DNA from: Derxia gummosa DSM 723
Lineage (GTDB): Bacteria > Pseudomonadota > Gammaproteobacteria > Burkholderiales > Burkholderiaceae_E
Assembly (NCBI RefSeq): GCF_000482785.1
Contig: NZ_AXWS01000007.1
Location: forward strand, 806,001-870,000
DNA: 64,000 nt
Reading direction: 5' to 3'
The position numbers and the translations under genes were made by a program. Below, piece after piece: positions 19,893 to 31,438 of this stretch. Below the pieces are notes generated by a model, which saw only the letters and a list, made by a program, of their open reading frames with translations, was not told where the DNA came from and made no database searches. The stretch's first letter is position 1. Each line of letters begins with the position of its first letter.

Positions 19893-19910
19893 CTGTCATC
19901 AAACTTTCAA
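19893..19910 (+). promoter_or_regulatory. Pho box (PhoB binding site) upstream of phoX
   Basis: CTGTCAT-CAAA-CTTTCAA, two 7-bp direct repeats with a 4-bp spacer and 11-bp period, matches the Escherichia coli Pho box consensus almost exactly. It ends 43 bp before the phoX ATG, the right place for PhoB activation under phosphate limitation. Confidence 0.85.
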
Positions 19911-19953
19911 TCCGCCGCTTCACCCTTCGCCGTCCTTTCACCGGAGCCAAGGC

Positions 19954-22155
19954 ATGAAGCAGCAACCCGCGCGCATCGAGATCGACCACGACGAAGACGC
20001 CATCGTCAATCCGTCCGCCAACCCGCACTTCGGCGAGGTGCTGAATGCGCGCCTGTCGCGCCGCGGCCTGCTCAAGGGCGGCGTCGGCGGCGCCGCGCTG
20101 TCGATGTTCGGCGCGTTCTCGCTCGCGGCCTGCGGCAGCGACGACGACAACGACAACGGCGGCGGCAACCAGGTGAGCGCGCTCGGCTTCACCGCCGTGG
20201 CCAAGAGCCTGGCCGACGCCGTCGTCGTGCCGGCCGGCTACACCGCCACGCCGATCCTCAGGCTCGGCGACCCGATGAACGCCGCCACCGCCGCCTACGG
20301 CAACCTCGGCGCGGAAACCGGCGATTCCTTCGAGCACCGCCTCGGCGACCATCACGACGGCATGTTCTGGTTCGGCGTCAACGCCGCCGGCACCGCCTGG
20401 GACGCGAACGCATCGGCGCGCGGCCTGCTCGCGATGAACCACGAGAACATCACCCAGCTCTTCCTGCATGCCAACGGCCCGACCACGGTCGAGGGCGTGC
20501 GCACCGTGGCCGACGAGTGCATCAAGGAGATGAACGCCCACGGCGTGTCGATCAACGAACTGGTCAGGTCGGGCGGCGGCTACGCCCATGTGCCGACCTC
20601 GGGCTTCAACCGCCGCGTCACCTCGCTCACGCCCGTCGATCTCGCCGGTCCGGTGGCCCAGAGCGCGCTCGTCGTCACGAAGTACTCGACCACCGGCGCC
20701 GCCACGCGCGGCACCATCAACAACTGCGCCAACGGCAACACGCCCTGGGGCACCTACCTCACCTGCGAGGAAAACTGGGCCGGCTACTTCAAGCGCGCCG
20801 CCACCGATGACGCGAGCCGCAGCGCCGCCGAAGTCACCGCGCTCAAGCGCGTCGGCATCAACGCCGGCAACAGCGGCAACTACCGCTGGACCACGGTCGT
20901 GACCGAGGACGCGGCCGACACCCGCTTTGCGCGCTGGAACGCGAGCGTCACCGGCGAAACCGCCGCCGACGACTTCCGCAACGCGCCCAACACCTTCGGC
21001 TGGGTGGTCGAGATCGACCCCTTCGCGCCGGCCGCCGCGCCGCGCAAGCGCACGGCGCTGGGCCGCTTCGGCCATGAAGGCGCCTGGCTCGGCCCCGTGA
21101 CCGTCGGCAAGCCCCTGGTCTGGTACATGGGCGACGACGCGCGCAACGAATACATCTACAAGTTCGTGTCGAAGGCCAACTGGGACGCCGCCGACATCGG
21201 CAAGGGCTACGCCGCCGGCGACAAGTACATGAACGACGGCACGCTCTACGTGGCGAAGTTCAACGCCGACGGCAGCGGCCAGTGGATCGAACTGAGCTTC
21301 GGCAAGAACGGCATCACCGCCGCCGCCGCGAACTACCCGTTCGCGAGCCAGGCCGACGTGCTCGTCAACGCCCGCCTCGCCGCCGACGTGGTCGGCGCCA
21401 CGAAGATGGACCGCCCCGAGTGGACCGCCGTCAACCCGGTCAACGGCGAGGTCTACGTCACGCTCACCAACAGCAACGCCGGCAACCGCACGCTGGCCAG
21501 CGTCGACGCCGCCAACCCGCGCCATTACAACGACCGCAAGACCACCGGCGGCGACCAGTGGGGCAATCCCAACGGCCACATCCTGCGCTGGAAGGAAGCG
21601 GGCGGCGACGCCGCCGCGACCACGTTCACCTGGGACATCTACGCCTTCGGCGCGCGTTCCACGGCCGACGCCGCGACGATCAACCTGTCGAACCTCACGG
21701 CCGACAACGACTTTTCCAGCCCCGACGGCCTGTGGTTCAGCCGCGCCAATCCGGGCCTGCTCTGGATCGAGACCGACGACGGCGCCTACACCGACGTGAC
21801 CAACTGCATGCTGCTCGCGGCGGTGCCGGGCAAGGTCGGCGACGGCGCGTCGAAGTCGGTGACGAGCACCGACAGCACCGGCGCGACGAAGACAGTTACC
21901 ACCTACGTCGGCAAGGCGCCGGGCACGCTGCTGCGCCGCTTCCTGGTCGGCCCGAAGCAGTGCGAGATCACCGGCCTGGCCGAGACGCCCGACGGCGAGA
22001 CGCTGTTCGTGAACATCCAGCATCCGGGCGAGGACACGGCCTCGGTCGCGGACCCGGCGGCCTTCGGCAGCCACTGGCCGGAGGGCGGCACGGCGCGGCC
22101 GCGCTCGGCGACGCTGGTGATCCGCAAGACGGGCGGGGGCAAGGTCGGCGTGTAA
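19954..22155 (+). CDS. phoX: PhoX-family alkaline phosphatase (DUF839)
   Basis: 733 aa. A twin-arginine signal SRRGLLKG (35-42) precedes a hydrophobic stretch ending LAAC at residue 60, so it is probably a Tat-exported lipoprotein. The PhoX core follows: LAMNHENITQLF, NCANGNTPWGTYLTCEENW, ALGRFGHEGA, SSPDGLWFSRANPGLLWIE and ITGLAETPDGETLFVNIQHP. PhoX enzymes use calcium and iron to release phosphate from organic esters outside the cytoplasm. The ATG follows a GGAG ribosome site. The upstream Pho box and lack of operon partners indicate a single-gene phosphate-starvation unit. Confidence 0.93.
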   Translation: MKQQPARIEIDHDEDAIVNPSANPHFGEVLNARLSRRGLLKGGVGGAALSMFGAFSLAACGSDDDNDNGGGNQVSALGFTAVAKSLADAVVVPAGYTATPILRLGDPMNAATAAYGNLGAETGDSFEHRLGDHHDGMFWFGVNAAGTAWDANASARGLLAMNHENITQLFLHANGPTTVEGVRTVADECIKEMNAHGVSINELVRSGGGYAHVPTSGFNRRVTSLTPVDLAGPVAQSALVVTKYSTTGAATRGTINNCANGNTPWGTYLTCEENWAGYFKRAATDDASRSAAEVTALKRVGINAGNSGNYRWTTVVTEDAADTRFARWNASVTGETAADDFRNAPNTFGWVVEIDPFAPAAAPRKRTALGRFGHEGAWLGPVTVGKPLVWYMGDDARNEYIYKFVSKANWDAADIGKGYAAGDKYMNDGTLYVAKFNADGSGQWIELSFGKNGITAAAANYPFASQADVLVNARLAADVVGATKMDRPEWTAVNPVNGEVYVTLTNSNAGNRTLASVDAANPRHYNDRKTTGGDQWGNPNGHILRWKEAGGDAAATTFTWDIYAFGARSTADAATINLSNLTADNDFSSPDGLWFSRANPGLLWIETDDGAYTDVTNCMLLAAVPGKVGDGASKSVTSTDSTGATKTVTTYVGKAPGTLLRRFLVGPKQCEITGLAETPDGETLFVNIQHPGEDTASVADPAAFGSHWPEGGTARPRSATLVIRKTGGGKVGV

Positions 22156-22298
22156 CGCTGCCGGCCTGGCCTGACTGACAGCGTTTGCAACGCGCGCGGC
22201 TTGCCTTCGGGTGGGGCGCGCGCGTTGCGCTTTCGGCGCTTGCTCTCGGACGGCGCGCGGCGGGGGATCGAAGCGCTGGCGGCCGATTGCACGGCTTG

Positions 22299-22344
<46 letters not shown>

Positions 22345-22435
22345 CAAGAGTGTCAAGCGTCGGGCCTTGAAGCAGTACCGATGCTTTTTGTACTGCCCAC
22401 CCGTTGAGCGTCGGCGACCGTGATCGCTTCACGAG

Positions 22436-22659
22436 GCGCGGAGCGGGGATCGGGCCGAGGCGCGGGCGTCTGGAGCGCCGAGCGAACGAGGTAGGCGTGG
22501 GGGAACGGCCGCAGGCCGTTCAGGCTTGCCTGTCTGAAGCCGGCGCAGCCGGCTGAGTTAGCAAGCCGACCCGCGAGCTACCGAAGGCAGCGAGGGAAGC
22601 CGGCCCACCGGGCCGGCCGCTCCAGTCGCCCGCGCCCCGGCCCGATCCCCGCTCCGCGC
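22436..22659 (+). repeat. C element copy 1 (nested palindromic intergenic element)
   Basis: The outer arms (22436-22476 and 22619-22659) pair over about 41 bp with few mismatches. Inside are GAACGGCC-GCA-GGCCGTTC, then the enclosing stem GGCTTGC/GCAAGCC around motif CTGTCTGA, hairpin AGCCGGC-GCA-GCCGGCT and motif GAGTT, then a fourth hairpin GCCGGCCC-AC-CGGGCCGGC. It fills the gap between the convergent phoX and secA genes. The rest of the 22156-22775 gap holds the TGCTCG repeat and nothing else recognisable. Confidence 0.85.
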
Positions 22660-22775
22660 CGCTGCCAGAAAAGAAGCCAGCGCCATCCAGCCTCAAGACC
22701 GTCACAGCCGCCGACGCCCAAAAGCAGAACGGGCCGCCGAAGCGACCCGTCCGCACTCTCAAGCCACAAGCACCA

Positions 22776-25547
<2,772 letters not shown>

Positions 25548-25768
25548 GGGAGACACCAGAAGGTCCGCGTGCCGGGTGGCCTCGCGGACCGCGCGTCGCG
25601 GCGTTCAGGGCCGGTGGCGCCTCCGTCGGGAGGGCGCACAACCGGCTCGAAGGGCGCGCCGAGCGAGGGGAAATGGGAACGGCCGGTCGAGGTGTTGCGC
25701 GAAGGGCGCCGTCGTGAAAGCCGCTTGACGGGCGCCGGAAAAAACGCTGGGCATCTTACCATCGGGTC

Positions 25769-26236
25769 ATGTCACGTCCGCGCGCCCTTCCCCTCACCAA
25801 CTGGCTGTCCGACATCGACGGCCTCGGCCCGATGCTGCCGTCGGTCGACCGGCTCATTTCCTTGCAGACGGCGGTCGATCGCTTCTGCCGCGCGCGGCGC
25901 ATGGGCGCGGTGTGGGTGCGCGAGACGGTGGGCATCGCGCTCAAGCCCCGGCTGCTGCTGGTGGTGGGCATGCAGGCGCAGGCGGCCAAGCTGAAGAACG
26001 CGGCGCCGAGTCTGCTGGAGCATCTGCGGCTGGAGGGCTGGAACTTTCATGACGTGCAGGTGCGGGTGAAGTACGGCGTGGGCGATCCGGCCTGGGGGCC
26101 TGCGCCGGAGCATCCGCCCAAGCCCGGGTTGAAGCCGGAGCAGGTCGAGGGCTGGGAGCGGCTCGCGGGCGAGCTCGACGACGGGCCGCTGCGGGATTCG
26201 GTGCTGCGGCTGGTTCGGCATCACCGGGGGCTGTGA
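25769..26236 (+). CDS. DUF721 family protein
   Basis: 155 aa. The N-terminal basic part and the central LKPRLLLVVGMQAQAAKLKN to LRLEGWNFHDVQVRVKYG region match DUF721/DciA-like proteins. Some relatives (DciA) help load the replicative helicase; the short betaproteobacterial members next to secA are not characterised. It is transcribed divergently from secA across a 221-bp gap. The first ATG after the probable promoter region is used. Confidence 0.78.
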   Translation: MSRPRALPLTNWLSDIDGLGPMLPSVDRLISLQTAVDRFCRARRMGAVWVRETVGIALKPRLLLVVGMQAQAAKLKNAAPSLLEHLRLEGWNFHDVQVRVKYGVGDPAWGPAPEHPPKPGLKPEQVEGWERLAGELDDGPLRDSVLRLVRHHRGL

Positions 26237-26260
26237 CCGGCAGCTCTTGTTTTTTGAGAG

Positions 26261-26485
26261 CGGCCCCGCGCGGTCCGGTGCCCGCCGGCGCTTCACTGGC
26301 GGCGCCCTTGCGCTGCGCGCAAGGGTTCCCGGACGGCTGCGGGGGGCACGGGTCGGCAATCCAACTCAGCCCGCTGCGCGGGCTTCAAACAGGATTGCCT
26401 GAGCCGCTGCGCGGCTCACCCGCGCCCTCCTCGCCGTCCGGCTTGCCAGAGGCGCGCCGACAGGCACCGGACCACGCGGGGCCTC
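26261..26485 (-). repeat. C element copy 3
   Basis: The motifs read on the minus strand. Inner stems in that orientation are GAGCCGC-GCA-GCGGCTC, enclosing stem GGCAATC/GATTGCC, AGCCCGC-GCA-GCGGGCT and CCCTTGCGC-GCA-GCGCAAGGG. The unpaired motifs are CTGTTTGA (one change) and GAGTTG. The outer arms pair over about 40 bp. It sits between the convergent DUF721 and PPOX-GAF genes and is about 98% identical to the copy at 31181. Confidence 0.85.
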
Positions 26486-26647
26486 GTGAAACGGTCACGG
26501 CCGTTGGGGGCCGCGCGAGTGTGACGGTCGCGCTGCTTGGGGAGCCGACCGCGGATCGGGCTGATCTGCACAGCGCGGGGCTGCCCGGGCCGCCGAGGCA
26601 AGCCCCGGTTTCCTTGATCGCAGCACGACGCATCGGGCAGCGCCCGG

Positions 26648-26693
26648 CCCGGCCGGGGCGGGCGCTGCCTCAAGCACCGCCCCCGGCGCAGCA
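26648..26693 (+). repeat. Short hairpin repeat B, copy 3 (partial)
   Basis: The GGGGCGG stem, loop containing TGCCTCAAGCA and CCGCCCC stem are shared with the two copies flanking the C element at 32882. It lies 36 bp before the end of the convergent PPOX-GAF gene, where it could act as a terminator. The remaining 160 bp between it and C element copy 3 shows no gene. Confidence 0.6.
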
Positions 26694-26728
26694 CTCGCAA
26701 CCACGCAACCACGGCTCACAGCCGAACG

Positions 26729-28198
26729 TCAGGCGATCGCCTCGACCCGCACCGCCCCCGCCACCACCAGCCGGAACCGCCCCCGCCCCGTCTTCTCGAT
26801 GCGGATGCCGCCATCGCGCTCCGCCAGCCGGCGCTGGAGCAGGATCAGCCGCGCTTCGAGGTTGTCGGTGATGTCGGGCAGGCGCAGGCGCGGGTCCACG
26901 CGCAGCTCGCGGTTCGTGAATTCGCAGCGGCCCTCGGCCTGCCAGGTCTCGACCAGGCGCATGAGGATCGCGCCGGCCACGCCCTTGATGAGGTAGTCGG
27001 CGCCGAGAAAGACGCTGTCGGTCGGCGCGTGGTGGCGCAGCACGAGCAGCGGCGCGTCGGGCGGTGGCTGGCAGGTGCCCGCGTCCGTCATGCCGGCAGC
27101 GTCGGCACCGGCTGCGCCCGCCCCGCCGCCAGTCCCGGCCGCCGCCCCGCTGCTCGGCAGCGCGCCGCCCACCGCACCCCGGCCCGCCGGCTCGGGCGCG
27201 ACCGGCTCCGGCTCCACCGGCTGAAGCAGCGTCAGCCCCATCGCGAGCTGGGTCGAGAGCACCGTCAGCGCGTCCTCGTCGTCGTAGCTGAAGTGCTGGT
27301 CGTGGTCGCTTTCCACCAGCAGCACGCCGATCACGCGGCCCATGCTGCGCAGCGGCACGGCGAGCTGGCTGCGCGGGTTGGCGAGGCCGGGCAGCGGAAT
27401 CGGCGATTCGTCGGCGACGGCCTCGACGCCCTGGGCGATCGCCGTGGCGCGGATCGCGCGGCCGTAGGCATAGGCCTGGCTCATGTGGCCGATGCGCATC
27501 GGCACACCCTCGCGCGCGGCGAGGCCGACGATGCCCTGCCCGATCGCGATCTCCGAGCCGAGGCCCGAGCGCTCATAGCCGAGGCTGGCCACGGTGTAGA
27601 GCCGGCCGAGCGCCGGGTCGGCCAGCAGCAGCATCGAATGGTCGATGCGCAGCAGCTCGCGCAGGCCGGTCATCGCGGTGTCGATGAGCATGGCCATGTC
27701 GGTGCAGGCGGCCAGCCGTTCGGACAGCGCGCGGCTCGCCGAGGCGAGGTCGCACCGCGGCGCGGGCGCTTCCAGCTCGTTGCGGCCCGGCAGCTTGTGC
27801 ACCGCCAGCACGCGGTACACGTCGGCGCCCTGGAGGCGGTAGATGCCGGTCATGCCGGTGTGCGCGGCGATGCCGGCGAGCTTGGCCTTCATGCGCTCGA
27901 ACAGCGGGCCGGACTGCTCGGTGCGCAGGTACTCGATGTCCAGCTCGATGCCGGCGGCGGTGTAGGGATCGTCCACCGTGAGCGCGGCGCGCCGGGTGGC
28001 GAGGATGTTCTGGCGGCTGCGGTTGAAGAACTGGAAGGACAGCGCGACGTGCTCGTCGTCCACGTATTCCACCTGGGTGAGGAAGCAGAGGTGAGGCACG
28101 CCGTCGGGCGAGGCGGTGCACAGCGTGGCCGGGATCACGCCCTCGAACATGCGGCGCACGCTGGCGAGCGGGAGGTCGAAGCCGGCGGGGCGGTTCAT
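26729..28198 (-). CDS. Split-barrel flavin-binding (PPOX-like) protein with GAF domain
   Basis: 489 aa in three parts. Residues 1-150 are a pyridoxamine-phosphate-oxidase-like split barrel (VIPATLCTASPDGVPHLCFL, FQFFNRSRQNILATRRAALT). Residues 160-320 are a GAF sensor domain (IAIGQGIVGLAAREGVPMRI, RSQLAVPLRSMGRVIGVLLV). After a Gly/Ala-rich linker, residues 385-489 form a helical domain (FLGADYLIKGVAGAILMRLV), possibly a winged helix. It looks like a cytoplasmic flavin- or heme-linked redox sensor. The next gene upstream is another split-barrel protein on the same strand. Confidence 0.78.
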   Translation of the reverse strand: MNRPAGFDLPLASVRRMFEGVIPATLCTASPDGVPHLCFLTQVEYVDDEHVALSFQFFNRSRQNILATRRAALTVDDPYTAAGIELDIEYLRTEQSGPLFERMKAKLAGIAAHTGMTGIYRLQGADVYRVLAVHKLPGRNELEAPAPRCDLASASRALSERLAACTDMAMLIDTAMTGLRELLRIDHSMLLLADPALGRLYTVASLGYERSGLGSEIAIGQGIVGLAAREGVPMRIGHMSQAYAYGRAIRATAIAQGVEAVADESPIPLPGLANPRSQLAVPLRSMGRVIGVLLVESDHDQHFSYDDEDALTVLSTQLAMGLTLLQPVEPEPVAPEPAGRGAVGGALPSSGAAAGTGGGAGAAGADAAGMTDAGTCQPPPDAPLLVLRHHAPTDSVFLGADYLIKGVAGAILMRLVETWQAEGRCEFTNRELRVDPRLRLPDITDNLEARLILLQRRLAERDGGIRIEKTGRGRFRLVVAGAVRVEAIA

Positions 28199-28253
28199 GC
28201 GCGGCTCCGGGATGAGGCGGTGGCGACGGTCGGGCGGCTCGGCGGACGGCGGT

Positions 28254-28733
28254 TCACGGCAGCAGCTCCACCGCCGCGCCCGCGCCGGGGCCGGGCGTCT
28301 GGTCCCAGGCGCCGGTGACGGTCCAGCTCACGGTCATCAACGATTCGGCCGGCGCGTCGAACCAGGCCGACGTGAATTCGAACGAGAAGCCGAAGGGCGC
28401 GATCTCGGTGGCGAAGGCGTGCTTGTGCGCGAGGCGGTGGCGCCAGTCCTCGGCGCGCGGCGGCGCGACGACCGCGTCGCGGCCCTTGATCTGGTAGGTG
28501 CGGTGCGTGGTCGGCAGGCAGAACACGCCCGCGACCAGCCCGGTCTGGCGGATCGCCTCCAGCACCTGCGCGCCCGACACGCCCGACAGCAGCACCGACA
28601 GCCGCTCGTCCGGCTCGACGCGCAGCGCCAGGCAGCGCGCATGCGCCGGCCGGCCCTCGGCATCGCAGCCGCCGATGTGGATCGACACGCCGAGGCGCAG
28701 GAACTCCTTGAGATCGGGTGGCAGGGCGGCCAT
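28254..28733 (-). CDS. Pyridoxamine 5'-phosphate oxidase-like split-barrel protein
   Basis: 159 aa. The protein begins MAALPPDLKEFLRLGVSIHI and contains IGGCDAEGRPAHARCLALRV, a typical first strand pair of the PPOX/flavin-reductase-like barrel, then VFCLPTTHRTYQIKGRDAVV. It probably binds FMN or F420 but the catalytic role is unknown. It is 55 bp upstream of the larger PPOX-GAF gene on the same strand, and the two are likely co-transcribed. Confidence 0.72.
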   Translation of the reverse strand: MAALPPDLKEFLRLGVSIHIGGCDAEGRPAHARCLALRVEPDERLSVLLSGVSGAQVLEAIRQTGLVAGVFCLPTTHRTYQIKGRDAVVAPPRAEDWRHRLAHKHAFATEIAPFGFSFEFTSAWFDAPAESLMTVSWTVTGAWDQTPGPGAGAAVELLP

Positions 28734-28789
28734 GGGCGCGGGCGCGGGGAGCGGGAAAGGCGCAACTGTAATCAGCGGCCGGGCGGTAC

Positions 28790-28803
28790 GTGACGAAAGT
28801 CAC
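28790..28803. promoter_or_regulatory. Perfect palindrome GTGAC-GAAA-GTCAC
   Basis: A 5-bp perfect inverted repeat with a 4-nt spacer lies 56 bp upstream of the split-barrel gene. It may be an operator for a dimeric regulator or simply a small hairpin. Confidence 0.3.
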
Positions 28804-28924
28804 GGGCCGGACGGCGGGCGACGGCCACCGCGCGCCGGAAGCCGGGCCTCGCCGCGACGGCGCGCGGCCCCCTCGCCGGCCCGCCCTCGCACTGCCCTCC
28901 CACCGGCGGCGCGGCACCCGCCCG

Positions 28925-28962
28925 CTTAGCAATTTCTTAGGAAAGGCTTAGCGGAGATTTAG
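28925..28962 (+). promoter_or_regulatory. Four-fold CTTAG array with 11-bp period (response-regulator binding site)
   Basis: CTTAG occurs at 28925, 28936 and 28947 and TTTAG at 28958, exactly one helical turn apart. Such direct repeats on one DNA face are the binding pattern of OmpR/PhoB-family regulators (compare the PmrA box YTTAAK-N5-YTTAAK). The array ends 96 bp before the hemerythrin gene. The rest of this 325-bp gap shows nothing else. Confidence 0.65.
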
Positions 28963-29058
28963 CAACGCCCCGAAGCCCGCCTGACGAGACTTGCCTCACC
29001 CGCCCGACGCCTCTCGCGCCGGACGCAACCCGGCCAGCAACGCCGTCAGGAGACCCGC

Positions 29059-29760
29059 ATGACCCGCCCCGCCCAGACCGACATCTACCGCTTCATCCAC
29101 AAGGCGATCCGCCTGATGCTCGCCGACACGCTCTGCGCCCTCGCCCGCCTCGACTGCGACGACGAGGCCGAGCGCGACGTCGTCCACGCCCAGCTCGACG
29201 AGGCGCTCGACCTCTGCGAATCGCATGTCGCGCACGAGAACGAATTCATCCACGCCGCGATCGACGCGGTCCGCCCCGGCGCCGTCGCGCAGACCGCCGA
29301 CGACCATGTCGATCACCTCGCCGGCATCGGCGCGCTGCGCGCCCAGGCCGCGCTCGCACGCGGCCGGCGCGGCGCCGAGGCGCGCGAGGCGACGCTCGCG
29401 CTGTACCGGCGCTTCGCGGTGTTCGCCGGCGAGAACTTCGAGCACATGGCGCACGAGGAATCGCACAACACCGACGTGCTCCACGCCTGCTTCGACCCGC
29501 ACGAGATCCGCGCGATCGAGGCGCGCATCCACGCCGCGATCCCGCCCGGCGAGATGGCCGCGACGCTGCGCTGGATGATCCCGGCGCTCACGCCGCAGGA
29601 GCGGCTGGAGATGTTCGGCGGCATGCGCGCCGGCATGCCCGCGCCGGTGTTCGACGGCGTGCTCGCGATCGCGCGCCGCCATCTGCCCGCGAGCGGCTGG
29701 GACAAGCTCGCGCGCGGCCTCGGCCTGGCCCAGCACGAGGGGCTCGTCGATGTCGCCTGA
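29059..29760 (+). CDS. Hemerythrin-domain protein
   Basis: 233 aa. It is predominantly helical, with di-iron ligand patterns LCESHVAHENEFIHAA at about 52-68, the DDHVDHLAGIGAL segment, and FEHMAHEESHNTDVLHACF at about 131-150. It is likely to bind O2, NO or iron in the cytoplasm, as no signal peptide is visible. The preceding CTTAG array implies two-component control. Its stop overlaps the start of a cytochrome c gene, suggesting the two proteins answer the same oxygen or nitric oxide cue. Confidence 0.8.
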   Translation: MTRPAQTDIYRFIHKAIRLMLADTLCALARLDCDDEAERDVVHAQLDEALDLCESHVAHENEFIHAAIDAVRPGAVAQTADDHVDHLAGIGALRAQAALARGRRGAEAREATLALYRRFAVFAGENFEHMAHEESHNTDVLHACFDPHEIRAIEARIHAAIPPGEMAATLRWMIPALTPQERLEMFGGMRAGMPAPVFDGVLAIARRHLPASGWDKLARGLGLAQHEGLVDVA

Positions 29761-30520
29761 CCGCCTGCTCATCCGCGCCGCGGTCGGCACGGCGATCGTC
29801 GCGCTCGGCGCGCTCGCGGCCCTGCCGCTGCCGGCGCGCGCCGGGGAGACGGGCGGACCGGCCGCCAAGGGCACCGACGCGCCCCACGCCACCAGCCCGG
29901 CCACCGCCACCTCGGCCCCGGCCGGCGCCAATGGCGTCCGCCCGTCCGACCCCGCCACCCTGCGTCGCCTCGTCGCGCGCGGCGGCTACCTCGTGCGCGG
30001 CGCCGCCTGCGCCGACTGCCACACGCCGCTGCGCATGGGTCCCAACGGCCCCGAGCCCGACCTCGCGCGCGGCCTGTCCGGCCATCCCGAGGGCATGGCC
30101 CTGCCACCCGCGCCGGCCGCCGCCGGTCCGTGGCTGTGGGGCGGCGCCGGCAGCAACACCGCCTTCTGGGGGCCGTGGGGCGTCAGCTACTCGGCCAACC
30201 TCACGCCCGACGCCGACACCGGCCTCGGCGCCTGGAGCGACGCCGACTTCATCCGCACGATGCGCACCGGCAAGCATCTCGGCGTCGGCCGCCCGGTCCT
30301 GCCGCCCATGCCCTGGAGCGCGACCGGCAGCCTGAGCGACGACGACCTGCGCGCGATGCTGGCCTGGCTCAAGTCGCGGCCGGCGGTGCGCAACCGTGTG
30401 CCCGCACCCCAGCCGCCCGCGCTCGCCGCGCCGAAGCCGGCCGAACCGAGCGCGGCCGGCGCCAGGCCGGTGTCGAGCGCGCCCCTGCCCGGCTCGCCCG
30501 TCGCGCTGCTGCGCCCCTGA
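29750..30520 (+). CDS. Periplasmic c-type cytochrome (monoheme)
   Basis: 256 aa. A signal peptide ends around PARAG (residue 30), followed by a low-complexity Ala/Thr/Pro stretch, the heme site CADCH (87-91) and a C-terminal PPMPW whose methionine may be the axial ligand. After about residue 215 a Pro/Ala-rich tail is probably unstructured. It resembles the cytochrome subunits that accept electrons from periplasmic dehydrogenases. It overlaps the hemerythrin gene by 11 bp. Confidence 0.82.
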   Translation: MSPDRLLIRAAVGTAIVALGALAALPLPARAGETGGPAAKGTDAPHATSPATATSAPAGANGVRPSDPATLRRLVARGGYLVRGAACADCHTPLRMGPNGPEPDLARGLSGHPEGMALPPAPAAAGPWLWGGAGSNTAFWGPWGVSYSANLTPDADTGLGAWSDADFIRTMRTGKHLGVGRPVLPPMPWSATGSLSDDDLRAMLAWLKSRPAVRNRVPAPQPPALAAPKPAEPSAAGARPVSSAPLPGSPVALLRP

Positions 30521-30529
30521 GGCCGGACG

Positions 30530-31177
30530 ATGCTCGGCCCCAGCCCGCGCGACCCGCATCCGCTCGCCGGGCGCATGCGCGTGTGCTTCATCGCCAATGT
30601 CGTGCGCCATCCGAACGTGCTCATCGGCGACTACACCTACTGCGACGACCCCGACGGCGCGGCCGAATTCGAGCGCCATGTGCTCGACCACCTGCCGGTG
30701 CGCGGCGACCGGCTCGTCATCGGCCGCTACTGCGCGATCGAGCGCGGCGTGCGCTTTCTCATGAACGGCTGCCACACGCGGCGCGGCGGCTTCAGCGGCT
30801 ATCCCTTCGAGCTGTTCGGGCGCGGCTGGGAGAAGGTGACGCCCGGCCCGGCCGAGCTGGCGGGGCGCGGCGACACGGTGGTCGGCAGCGATGTGCGGCT
30901 CGGCTTCGAATCGCTGGTGCTGCCGGGCGTGACGATCGGCCACGGCGCGGTGATCGGGCCGCGCGCGGTGGTGGACGCGGATGTGCCGCCGTATGCGGTG
31001 GTGATGGGCAATCCGGCGCGCGTGGTGCGGATGCGCTTCGACGCGGCGACGGTGGAGCGGCTGCTGCGCATGGCGTGGTGGGACTGGCCGGTCGCGCGGG
31101 TGACGACGCGGCTGGAGGCGATCGCGGGGGGGGATCTCGCGGCGCTGGAGGCCGAATCGGCGGCGGCTTCTTGCTGA
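30530..31177 (+). CDS. CatB/Vat-like O-acetyltransferase (left-handed beta-helix)
   Basis: 215 aa. Hexapeptide-repeat region: VIGRYCAIERGVRFLMNGC, then VVGSDVRLGFESLVLPGVTI and GHGAVIGPRAVVDADVPPYA with VVMGNPARVVRMRF. The N-terminal HPNVLIGDYTYCDDP is typical of xenobiotic acetyltransferases of the CatB/Vat type. Whether it inactivates a drug or acetylates a sugar cannot be told from sequence. It starts 9 bp after the cytochrome gene, so it may be read from the same transcript. A C element begins 3 bp after its stop. Confidence 0.83.
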   Translation: MLGPSPRDPHPLAGRMRVCFIANVVRHPNVLIGDYTYCDDPDGAAEFERHVLDHLPVRGDRLVIGRYCAIERGVRFLMNGCHTRRGGFSGYPFELFGRGWEKVTPGPAELAGRGDTVVGSDVRLGFESLVLPGVTIGHGAVIGPRAVVDADVPPYAVVMGNPARVVRMRFDAATVERLLRMAWWDWPVARVTTRLEAIAGGDLAALEAESAAASC

Positions 31178-31180
31178 AAG

Positions 31181-31405
31181 CGGTCCCGCGCGGTCCGGTG
31201 CCCGCCGGCGCTTCACTGGCGGCGCCCTTGCGCTGCGCGCAAGGGTTCCCGGACGGCTGCGGGGGGCACGGGCCGGCAATCCAACTCAGCCCGCTGCGCG
31301 GGCTTCAAACAGGATTGCCTGAGCCGCTGCGCGGCTCACCCGCGCCCTCCTCGCCGTCCGGCTTGCCAGAGGCGCGCCGACCGGCACCGGACCGCGCGGG
31401 GCCTC
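31181..31405 (-). repeat. C element copy 4
   Basis: It has the same orientation and about 98% identity with copy 3, with roughly four differences. Some of these (for example in the outer arm 31386-31395) improve pairing. It begins directly behind the acetyltransferase stop. The outer stem is about 40 bp and the inner hairpins are as in copy 3. Confidence 0.85.
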
Positions 31406-31438
31406 GTGAAGCGGTGGGGGCCGCAACGGCGGGCCGCT

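Noticed and set aside
26261-26485. C elements as attC sites of an integron or as insertion sequences
   Set aside because: There are no attC core sites (GTTRRRY/RYYYAAC), no integrase and no transposase frame inside or beside any copy, and the nearly 40-bp outer stem is unlike attC.
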